A DNA stretch of 64,000 nt from Annulohypoxylon bovei var. microspora (Eukaryota; Ascomycota; Sordariomycetes; Xylariales; Hypoxylaceae). The stretch covers positions 1-64,000 of the forward strand of contig MU405368.1 of assembly GCA_022836615.1 (NCBI GenBank), in the 5' to 3' direction. The notes below the pieces were generated by a model, which did not search any database, was not told the DNA's origin, and saw nothing but the letters and a program-made list of their open reading frames with translations. Numbering within the stretch: the first letter of the stretch is position 1; each line of letters begins with the position of its first letter. This document shows, piece by piece, positions 1 to 9,368 of the stretch. A program made the translations under genes and the position numbers.

Positions 1-517
1 CCGTTCCGTAACACGTATAAGGGATCGTTATACCGTATTAATACATGAATCATGCGTATAATGAATAATACGTGTAATAAGTATTCGTTCACTACATGAT
101 TGAAGTCCGAACCTAGGTCCTACACGCCGCAATGCCGCTCGCTCGCTGCAATGCCGCTAATCCGCTAAGCCACGATTTCGCACAGGCTCTTGATCGCTCT
201 ATTCTGTTGCCTAATCCATCTGCCCTGTGACTAATATGGCTTGGGTTACGCCGGAGTATGTAGAATTCGTATCCCATATCAGCAATATTCCGCAAGTTCT
301 TCCCTACGGCGTAACTATCACAGATACCTCAAGCACGTATTTCATATTTCAACTTATTCAACCTTACTGACGTTGTCATAGTATCATGTTTACCTATCTA
401 AGTGCGGAATAATAAAACTATACGCCTAAGTACCTGGTAGGTAAGTAAGAGGTAGGTAGGCAAGTGGTAGGCAAGTGGTAGGCAAGTGGTAGGCAAGTAA
501 GTAGGTAGGTATCTGGC
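1..517. other. Intergenic, window edge; 11-bp tandem repeat
   Basis: No gene is seen. The stretch is AT-rich near the edge. It holds four perfect copies of the 11-bp unit GGTAGGCAAGT at 455-498, directly followed by the TAGGTAGG-type motif. The repeat lies just 3' of the MFS gene stop codon. Confidence 0.6.
455..498. repeat. 11-bp tandem repeat x4
   Basis: GGTAGGCAAGT repeated four times without error, just 3' of the MFS stop codon. Confidence 0.85.
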
Positions 518-2364
518 TTATCCGTTACTACTACCAGTCTCCCGTTCTTCAAGACCAAATTCGGTCTTCAGTTCCGTCCTTAGCCTGATCTCCTTTTCGA
601 AGAGAGTTAAGAGAAAGATAACCCCGATGAATGGAACACCGATCAGAAACACCTTATGAAGGGCCAGGGCGAATACTGTCCGGATCTGCTGTCGTACGGG
701 TTCATCGAACGATTCTACGAAGGCTTTCGTCGCGCTCGAGTAAGCGTTTCCCGAGGCCAACAATGCTCTGGCTCTAGGGTCGTCGACCAACGGCGCGTAT
801 TTTGCGGCGAAGCTGTTGAATATGGCTGCCGAGATTGCCACGCCCCATATATTACCAAAGCTTCGGATGAAGGCCCAGCTAGCCGTAGCGGCCGCCTGGT
901 CGGCTTCCTTGATCGAGGCTTGGAAAGCAGGGAGTAACGTGTTCATGAGCATGCTGGTTCCCAATGCTGCGGCAATATTGATCCAGACCCAAGCAGCCGT
1001 GCTAGTGTCTTGATCCACGATGCTGAACAGCCCTATTCCAAGGGCGAATAAACCAGAGCCGAGGATGTGAAGAGTCTTGTACCGACCCCATCTGGACAGG
1101 ACCAGCAACGCGATGGCCGCTCCAGGTATGCCCACGAGACTGAACACTAGCAAGTCTACGCCAGACTCTGCCGGCCAGGCTAGTTTAACAGCTTGGAAAT
1201 AGAGCGGGATGAAGAAGAACGCCCAGTAGTTTTGAAGCGAATTCAAAAAAGTGGCGATATAAATGATGACGGCAGTGCGATTGTTGAATAGCCTAGGAGG
1301 CATGACTGGCTCGGCCACGAACGCTAAGCCCTCATATGCTACGAATAGCACCATACCACCAGTTCCGACAAGTAGAGGCACAAGAATATGCCATGATCCC
1401 CACGGATATACCACGTCCGCCCATGTTAAAGCGATCAAAATTGATACTGTAGATGCGATTATGATTCCGTTTCCGATATAATCGAGCCGGCGAATCTTCT
1501 CGTAAACGGTTGCGGATTTATCCCAGTTGACGCGGAGAAATAAGAATAGCAGTATGAACGCCACAGCTCCGATCGGCAAGTTGATATAGAACACCCATCT
1601 CCAAGACGTATTTTCGACGATTATTCCGCCGATGAATGGCCCTAACGTCGTCCCGATACCATAGACTGCTAGGATGATGGCGATGAAATTTCCGCGCTGT
1701 CTTAGAGGGACGAGGTCGGATATAATAACATCGATAATCATGTTAATCCCTAGTCGTAATTAGACTCCGACATATTGCGTACGTAGGTATTAATACAGTG
1801 CGTGAACAAATTCGATCGTACCGCCTGACCCAGCTCCCTGAACAGCCCTACCTGCGATCAGCATAGCTGGGTTTTTAGCACCACCGCATATCCCACTACC
1901 GATGATGTAGACAGCTACAATCGAAAGGGCGAGGTGGCGTCGCCCGAATACATTGGACAGTTGCCCACATAGAGGCTGTACGGCTGCACTTCATCCATCA
2001 CCCGAGTCAGTCATTTGAGATTGTGATATTCCATGGAATTATGTATAAGGACGTAAGGGATAGGATAATACCTAGTTAAGAAAAACACATTACTAATCCA
2101 TACATAGTCCTGGCCGACCTTAAGTCTTTCGACGATTGTAGGCAGGGATGTGACGACGACTGTATTTTCAGCTGCGGAGAGCAGAGACACTATACAAAGC
2201 GCTATTATTATGGCCCAGAATCGATAGTCCCTTTCTGATTTTTCAGTAGGGATGCTAGTGTTTAGCACGGCCGCGCAATTCTCTGTGTCTTCCGGAGGTA
2301 AGTCTTGGTGTTTTAAGTCAGCCGTTACGGTTAAGTCGGACAGGTCGGATTGGTCGGTTTGCAT
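518..2364 (-). CDS. MFS transporter, DHA2 (14-TM drug/toxin efflux) type
   Basis: Predicted proton-driven plasma-membrane exporter of the major facilitator superfamily. Three exons join in frame: 2072-2364, 1822-1988 and 518-1749 (introns of 83 and 72 nt), giving 563 residues. The N-terminus is hydrophilic (about 50 residues), followed by TM1 and the segment VVVTSLPTIVERL. The family motif around GQLSNVFGRR lies in exon 2. The stretch GRAVQGAGSGG followed by DLVPLRQRGN is spread over exons 2 and 3 and is typical of fungal DHA2 efflux pumps. Many further hydrophobic helices follow and the tail is charged. It is divergent from the EthD/hydrolase gene at 3946, so a shared promoter region is possible. 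Substrate cannot be told from sequence; such pumps often sit beside metabolite genes. Confidence 0.87.
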
Positions 2365-3945
2365 CTTGCACTCTCGTCTAGATCGCGCTCAAGGATCACC
2401 CCAATCGCTCGGGCGCTAGGGACAATCCCACGCCTGCTTGCTTTAGAAGCCATTGTTTCTTTTAAATACTTTCAAAAACAGTGCCGCAGGGTTACCTTCT
2501 CGAGAGAAAAATTGCGAAAAATACAAACCCGGAAGCCTTTGATAATCTTCGGGGCTCATGCCGTTATTACGAGGCGAAATCACATCCGTTCGGATAGTTT
2601 TTCGAGCCTTGGCAGGCCGTGTCGGAGGATTTTCTATGCTCTGGCGACTCCTGGCTGTCCAACGTGCTTCTAACGTGCTTACATCTTTAACCGAAGATCG
2701 TCACCTCGTTTGCTGGGCCGCGGACGGGTCGCTGAGCTGAATTCGAATGAGCCAGGGGCCGTCTCGCTAGCCAATCATGGGTTCTGAATTGTCGATGTCC
2801 TAGTCCCTGATAACCCCGACGATCGGGGATGCTATTTCCATATTTGTCGGGAAATCGGATGTTTTCTAGAAGCTAACCATGCCGGAATCATATTTAGACC
2901 TGTGATACATCCTGTCGCTGACAGAGCTCCTGGTCAATTTTTCTACCCTACGACGATGCCCAACGTCTCGAGTCCACATCAATTCCTTCGTCGTTTATCA
3001 TTCATCTTATGAGTTACGTACGTACATAGCACGTGTATCACGTGCAGACTTCTTCTCCATTCTCATTGCTATCTACATTGCTATCTTCACTGCTATCTTC
3101 ATTGCTACCTAGGTAGGTAGGTAGGTACCTACATACATGAATGGCTACACCAATTACGCGGGCTTATGGCTTATGGCTTATGGAAAGGTGCAGCTGTAGC
3201 TGATCTTACACGCCTAAAAGCTCGCGTATGCTGCGAGCGATCAGTAAAGCTATGGCAGACTAAATTAGACTGCCGGCCGATAGCTATTCCCATATCAGCA
3301 TTGGTAAGGGCTTAGTGTCATGTAGGGCTCAGTCTCATGTTGCACGCTTGAGCGCAAGGCTAGCTGGGGGTATAGAGTAAAACAGGATTATGTTCGTCAT
3401 AATGGCCATATATTCAATATGCCAAGGCCTGATTGATTATGAATACTTCTCGACGTTGGCGCGTGCTTCGAGTACTTTAGTCAGACTGGATTCGGGGTCA
3501 CGATATTCCATAGTGTTTTTGCGATGTTCACTCCACTTCGCTTTTTTCTCTTATCTGCCGACGAGTTGCCGTGGGAAATATCGTCTGATTGCTGAGGCTC
3601 TTTTACCGAAAGGGTGGTGGAATTCTAAGAATTCTAGAACAATTCATCGCTTCTCCAAGCAACTTGCTCTTGCTAGCTGTGCATAAACTAAACTCGTGAC
3701 CAAAGACGTCGAGAAGAATTTCAGGGAATTAGAAATTACAGATTTGGGGTTGAAGTAACCATCTCCACACCTTGGTAAGTACCTACCTACCTACCTACCT
3801 CCTACCTACGTATCTCAATATTCCGTACTCCGGCCGTAACTTGAATACCGACCTACCTACCAACCAAGGTACATATCTAAGTAGCTACCTAGCTAATGAA
3901 GAATTTCTCAGTGCTGACGAGGAGAGACTGGAGATAGGAGACATC
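2365..3945. other. Divergent intergenic region
   Basis: 1.6 kb between the MFS gene (-) and the EthD/hydrolase gene (+). It contains TAGGTAGGTACCTAC motifs around 3110-3135 and TACC repeats at 3780-3800 just 5' of the hydrolase start, plus short TTATGGC repeats near 3165-3185. Short open frames here show no recognisable protein. It presumably holds both promoters (inference). Confidence 0.5.
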
Positions 3946-5544
3946 ATGGCCAACCCAGGAATGCTCTTCGTGACTATGCAGCCCCAGCCCGGGCTGCCGT
4001 TAGCACAGTTCCACGAATGGTATAATAACGAGCATGGGCCGACCAGGCTTCGGCTGCCCTTCTTCCAAAACGGGCTTCGCTATCGGGCCGCTGATGGGAA
4101 GAAGCCCGAGTATCTAGCCGTCTACAACGTGACGTCTATGCCGCTCTTAGAAACTTCAATGTACAAGGAATTGCGAGAGAACCGCTCAGCTCACGAAGCA
4201 GCGACTATCGCCAAAGTAGACGTGGAGAGGCACTTCTGGGATCTCGTGTCCACGAAGCAGTCTCAGCAGTTTATCCCGAGCGCGCACTTGACAGATATCG
4301 AGGCCGAGCGCATAGTCCTCTTTACCGTCGAGCTAAAGCTCAAGAAAGTGGCTAACGCGGAGGCCAAGACTATGAAATGGTACGACGATCACGTAGACAT
4401 GCTATCAAGAGTAACCGGCTGGCTGCGATCGCGGATCCTTAGGACGTCTAGTCTCGAGATCGGGGCGCCTACGTCTTTCATCGTGCTCCACGAATTCGCA
4501 AATGAGAACAGGCTCGGCGACGTGGCGAGCAACATATCAGAAAGCACGCCTGGATGGGTTGAGGTCCAGAAGTCTGCGGAGCTGAGAACTCAGCGAGTAT
4601 ATTCGCTTTTCTACATATTCGGGCCGGCCCCGCGCGACCTAGAGAACTTGGCCAAGCTCGGGGGTGACGCATCTAGTTTCGGACCGGGAGACCCTACGAA
4701 TCTCTCCGTAACCTCTAATGCAGTAATTAGCTGTACCTTAACCTTATCTGACCGACTCGCGGTTCCTTATAGACTAGAAGGAAACCCGGACTCTAAAGCG
4801 CCGACGATAGCATTCGTTAACTCGCTACTAACATCCTATCACATGTGGGATCCCTTCATCAAGATCCTGAAAAAGCAGCGACCGAAATATCGCATCCTAC
4901 GTTATGACTTCCGCGGCAGGGGCGCGATCCCTTATCCTAGAGCCGCGACTTTAGACATGCTGTCGGACGACCTAAGTTACGTCATGGGCACCCTGCGGAT
5001 CCCTAAGCTGGACACCTTGATAGGGGTATCCATGGGCGGGGCTACGACGCTCAAATTCGCCCTAGACCACCCGGATAGGTTGAACAAGTTCATCGCGTGC
5101 GACTTCAACGTGGCGTCCAGTCCATCTAACACGCAAGCGTGGAAGGACCGCATCGCCGTCGCGGAGAACCCCTCGGAAGGTATGAAGAAGCTGGCGGGTC
5201 AGACGGTCGAGCGCTGGTTCCACCCTTCCACGATGGAGAAGAAGCCGGATACCGTGCGCTGGATCACGGATATGGTCGCCGAGAACAACGTCGACGGGTT
5301 CAAGCACGGCTGCCAGGCGCTCTGGAACTACGACATGAATCCCGAGTTGAAGGACAGTCGACTGCCTGGGTTACTGGTCGTCGGAGAAGCGGATGGGAAG
5401 GGGGCTCTGGTCAAGGCTATGGATGGCTTTAAAGACCAACTCGGCAAAAATGGCGCTAGGCTGGCTGTCGTGCCCGAGGCGGGTCACTTACCCATGTGTG
5501 AGAACCCGGAAGGTTTTTGGAAGGCCGTGGAAGGATTCATATGA
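3946..5544 (+). CDS. EthD-like dimeric-barrel / alpha-beta hydrolase fusion protein
   Basis: Single-exon gene, 532 residues. The start at 3946 is preferred because the open frame upstream is made of TACC repeats. Residues about 4-110 look like an EthD-type ferredoxin-like barrel (MLFVTMQPQPGLPLAQFHEW, then YNNEHGP). Residues about 118-220 look like a second copy (WYDDHVDML). Residues about 265-532 form an alpha/beta hydrolase resembling 3-oxoadipate enol-lactonases: nucleophile elbow GVSMGG with Ser362, Asp483 in GEADG, and His514 in EAGHLP, with the RYDFRGRG segment before the elbow. Hydrolysis of a lactone or ester is likely; the substrate is unknown. EthD-like domains occur in polyketide and aromatic-compound metabolism. 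The divergent efflux pump next door fits a small metabolite or detoxification module, which is inference. Confidence 0.85.
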   Translation: MANPGMLFVTMQPQPGLPLAQFHEWYNNEHGPTRLRLPFFQNGLRYRAADGKKPEYLAVYNVTSMPLLETSMYKELRENRSAHEAATIAKVDVERHFWDLVSTKQSQQFIPSAHLTDIEAERIVLFTVELKLKKVANAEAKTMKWYDDHVDMLSRVTGWLRSRILRTSSLEIGAPTSFIVLHEFANENRLGDVASNISESTPGWVEVQKSAELRTQRVYSLFYIFGPAPRDLENLAKLGGDASSFGPGDPTNLSVTSNAVISCTLTLSDRLAVPYRLEGNPDSKAPTIAFVNSLLTSYHMWDPFIKILKKQRPKYRILRYDFRGRGAIPYPRAATLDMLSDDLSYVMGTLRIPKLDTLIGVSMGGATTLKFALDHPDRLNKFIACDFNVASSPSNTQAWKDRIAVAENPSEGMKKLAGQTVERWFHPSTMEKKPDTVRWITDMVAENNVDGFKHGCQALWNYDMNPELKDSRLPGLLVVGEADGKGALVKAMDGFKDQLGKNGARLAVVPEAGHLPMCENPEGFWKAVEGFI

Positions 5545-6012
5545 GTCTTGGCAACAGATGGTTTGCGTTGACTGGACCGAGTTTACCGAAAGGGCTGGCT
5601 TCCTTCTTCGAAAGTGTAGGCTATGGTGGCGAATATATATATCCCTTGAGATGATAGACTTGAATTTTATCAGAATTATGTTGACGTTCTCATAGTTGTT
5701 AACTTTGAACCTTGAATGTAGTACCTAACGGCAAGAGAGGAGTGACCCCTGAAGTTGTCGTCTAGAAACTAGAACGAAGCGTTATGATTCCTACCTACCT
5801 GGTACTCTTTGCTTCGTCAATCCTTAAATGTATCTCTAAGCTCGCTAAACGTCCGCAAGGACAATTTATCGCATTCATCTTTGTACTAGACGCTATCATA
5901 ATTTGTTAATGCGTTGTCACATAGTGTAGGTCGTAGATGGCTTATGATAACAAGAATTAAGCAAAGCCTAGATGTCTAGTGTGGGGTGAGCTGACAATAT
6001 AAACAGACTTCA

Positions 6013-6318
6013 CTAATCCCAAGATGGAATGACGAAGACGCCAAGTATGCCATGCACCACGAGGAAGCTACCTAACCCACCAGCCAAGATGTTTGAAGGG
6101 CACTGTACTGGATCTGGGTGTCTATTCATAAGGAATATCATGCCCAGATACATATGGACCGTGGGACTTAAAAAGCCACAACCGATCATCGTTGAGTAGT
6201 TCCTAATCCTTGTGTTAAACACTGCCTTCTCTTCACGTTTCGATATTCGTTTCTGAATATGTTCTCCACGAGGTTTCGCTAGAATGGTCAACGATAGATC
6301 GTTTTCGAGCATCGCCAT
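6013..6318 (-). CDS. Doubtful small membrane-like ORF or gene remnant
   Basis: An open frame of 101 codons. The second half is hydrophobic (two possible membrane segments, around GMIFL and GGLGSFLVVHGILGVFVIP). I do not recognise a family. It has no neighbours in an obvious unit. It could be the last exon of a decayed membrane-protein gene or chance. Confidence 0.25.
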   Translation of the reverse strand: MAMLENDLSLTILAKPRGEHIQKRISKREEKAVFNTRIRNYSTMIGCGFLSPTVHMYLGMIFLMNRHPDPVQCPSNILAGGLGSFLVVHGILGVFVIPSWD

Positions 6319-6492
6319 TAATGCCCCGGATGTCCTCTCCGGGTTAGCACAGCTCGGAAGTCGGTAAACGGGCCAGGTTACCGCCTAGGAGTATAGTGAG
6401 CATGTTTCTCAACGACTTTCTCAGGGATGTCAGTATTATCGAGAATATGGAAGTAGCTTAGATCATCGACTCGGTTTCAGTCTTATGATAAA

Positions 6493-6540
6493 ACATGTTC
6501 GACTGAGGCTTAGATCCCTCCGTCGATCAGTCGAACATGT
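6493..6540. repeat. Perfect 14-bp inverted repeat (20-nt loop)
   Basis: ACATGTTCGACTGA at 6493-6506 is exactly complementary to TCAGTCGAACATGT at 6527-6540. The arms are unrelated to the TAGG/TACC motif common in the window. It may be a hairpin, a dimeric protein-binding site or a footprint of a lost element. Confidence 0.8.
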
Positions 6541-8436
6541 CGACCGAGATGACGCGTCGTTCAACCACTTTGCAGTTTATCCTATCTACCTACCTAGGTA
6601 GGTATTTGTAGTGATAGTATTAAGATAAAGATATCTCAAGTGAAGAGAAAATAGGATTAGTAACCTATGGTTCACCGTATCGTGATGATTAGTTCATCAA
6701 CAGAGGACTTCGTCGATCACGTGCGAAAGAGAAACGAAGGAAATCGAATTCCGAAAATAATACAGATGTAAAAGCGTCGGCGAGCTGACCCCCACCTTGG
6801 CGAGGATTAGCCTACGCCGCCGGCACGACGGAAGGGGGTCAGTTAAGGTGTTACTGCATACGGAAAGGTCTCGAGATGACGCAAGCAGAGCTGATCCGCC
6901 TGTCGGAAAGCCGCTAGTTATTAAAGATATGCCTGATGCGCTCCCGGCAGCCGCTAAGGTTGCTTTTCTGTATGTACGGGCCATTTGGAAATCGATGCCT
7001 TAGGAGGTGAGCTGATAAAGCCTCCTCACCCCCACGCGTATCATCGCCGTCGTTTATAACGCCATATCGATTCTCTCCTCTCGTGAGTCGTACCGTACAG
7101 ATGTACCTAGTATATTTCATGTGAGACTTCGTGTATATCCAGGGTCCCGGTCTGGTGGTTTCGACGGGAGGTTTGGAGCCGCCTGTGAGTGACGCTCCCC
7201 GGGATTGATCTTCATGCGGTCCCTACTCCCGGTAGCCTCTCGAGCTTGTCTTTTCGTAGGCTGACCCTAACCAATTTTCGACCGTAGTTGGTAGTGGGTG
7301 TTGCTTTGAATATGGACGGGTATATTGTGATCTGACATCAGATCGAACTTAGCTGCTCATCGCTTCGAGAGTGCTGTGAAGGTAACTCTTTGAGTCGAAA
7401 GTACGTGGGTACTAGACGCCATGCTGCTCAGATCTTCAAATCATATGCAAACATGAAATTTGCTCATGATCCCGTTAAAACTTTTACAATATACATAATC
7501 AATTAATAAAGTCAATGTCGGCTATTCGCCAGTATTATGCCTTACCTACCTCCTACCTACATACCTACATAGATGATGATAAGGTGAAAGGGGTATTACA
7601 GACGGGCTTGCAACTGTAATATCTCAATGGATGTCCATGTCTCACTAACTGCCACAAGCTAGCGATATTCTTAGCTACCTGCATGCTTTTTGTGTACCTA
7701 CCTGCCCACCCAAGCTGCCAAGCTATATTTTTCGTTTCTTTACATAGTAGGAATAAAACCAAATACTACACCAATTCAATGTTTAGTAACATAGATATTC
7801 TAGAATATTGCCTCGCGTCGTGCTTAACTTGAAACGTCCAAGACAGACTCTACGGCGACGGTAGGATCTCTCGGCAACCACCATATCGTGGACCCCGAAA
7901 GCCATCCGCGTACTTAGGTTCTAAAGCATAGGTACCTACCTACCTAGGCACGGTACCTAAGAAATACGCAGAGTAGCGCTGTAGCGCCTGACTTCGTAAC
8001 GTTACCCAACGAACCATAGATCGGAAGCCTTAGTAAAACCGGTTCGTGCTACACGTAGCGTTTCCCGCGACATTATTGCCGAATACGGAGGGCTGCGACA
8101 AGAAAACCGGGAATTCTAGAGCCTCTTTTGGGATTGGGGAACGCGGCTGGGGGCTAGGCAGAAAGAGCCACGTCGAGCCTCTCGCCCGGGAGAAATGCTC
8201 TCCCTTTTTATCTACTCGTGATCCGTCGCGAAGGTCTTACCGCAGGTGCAGCAAGGGATGTTTCGGGGTAAAAGTATCGCAGCCGCTTGGTGGCGAACGG
8301 CACGTGCTCCGGTAGAAATCTGTTGAGAGTTCGCGGCTCGCGACAAGCGTCGTCGAGAAATGAGAGGATATAGGTGGGGGCTCTGTGATAGGTAGAGACG
8401 GGGACGGGAAGTGAGGAGGAAGAAAGCTGTCCCGCC

Positions 8437-8751
8437 TTGGTAAGTCGCTATTCCTTTCCTCAATGGTCCGCTTCGGGATGCACAAGCAAAAAACTCATCT
8501 TGGATGGACTGGATGTATCATGCAAAGTATATGACCCGGATGAGATTCGACGGGAAATTTCCTGGTTTGAATTCCCGACCAATGGAAAGCCGTTGATATG
8601 GTGCCCGGCTGGTATGGACGGGATAGAAATCACGAGTACAGTAGTGGGCTTCGGAGACTCGGAGTGGTACTGGAAGAAGGAAGAAAAGGGTCTTCCCCAG
8701 ACTGACAAGCTCAAACTGCAAGACTGCCAGGCTGGGTTTTCGTTTTACTAG
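8437..8751 (+). CDS. Small hypothetical protein, possibly only the last exon
   Basis: 104 codons from the ATG at 8437, ending in QAGFSFY. Composition looks protein-like (balanced charge, several Trp, Tyr and Gly in WFEFPTNGKPLIWCPAGMDG), unlike chance frames nearby. No signal peptide is visible. A GTAAGT-type donor just before the ATG (about 8440) suggests that the true start may lie in an upstream exon. Family not recognised. Confidence 0.4.
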   Translation: MVSRYSFPQWSASGCTSKKLILDGLDVSCKVYDPDEIRREISWFEFPTNGKPLIWCPAGMDGIEITSTVVGFGDSEWYWKKEEKGLPQTDKLKLQDCQAGFSFY

Positions 8752-9368
8752 GAGATAATCCTAGCGTAGAGAAATGTTAGAGACACAAAGACATATGGAC
8801 CTAGATTTAATCTATTTGGAGCCTTGTCGGTCGTCAATCCACAATCCGCCCATCGACCTGTCAGCTTCTTCGATCGTCTAAGTACACTATTGCTTCGAGC
8901 GAGGCGGTCCGTCAAGCGACACTTCTTTTTTCTGGGTCTAGGGGCTAGGCCTACACTGGCCCGGAGCTGCGAGCCGGCTCGTCAATCTAAATAGGTGCGC
9001 CGCAACCATGCCTGTTCGGCCCGGGCTGCCGCATGGGAGAAAGACCCCTGGATGAATGGGGGCGAGAAGCATACACCCTTGTCATCTTGGTGCCCCTCGC
9101 GAACCAAGCAAACGTTTCTTCAAACCTGGTACCTAGCTTCTACATACCTGCCTTGCTTGCCTGCTTCTCGCCCGTTAGATACTTGTCATATCTGCCATAC
9201 CATACCCGTCCGTACCCATCCATCCCATACCTATTTAGTCCCTGCTCGACCCCGCGGCGCCCAGTGTGGGCAGGAGAAGATTTACGGAATCTGAATGGCC
9301 GAGTTACAGCGCACTGGAGAGATCACAAGACACGGGGTACGCACCAGGGAAAAAGGAAAAGGCTGAGG
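8752..9368. other. Intergenic / 5' leader of the DUF1479 gene
   Basis: No separate gene seen. The frame of the downstream gene is open from 9033, so an N-terminally longer product is possible. The region is pyrimidine-rich close to 9150-9250, as in fungal leaders. Confidence 0.45.

Larger units (their letters stand above)
5545..8436. other. Long intergenic region
   Basis: About 2.9 kb with no well-supported gene. It carries one small membrane-like open frame (6013-6318, listed separately), a perfect 14-bp inverted repeat (6493-6540) and scattered TAGG/TACC motifs near 6585-6605, 7540-7570 and 7930-7950. Other open frames are short and look random. Confidence 0.5.

Noticed and set aside
2350..2740. 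Short plus-strand frames upstream of the MFS gene
   Set aside because: They overlap the MFS start and promoter region and have no protein-like features.
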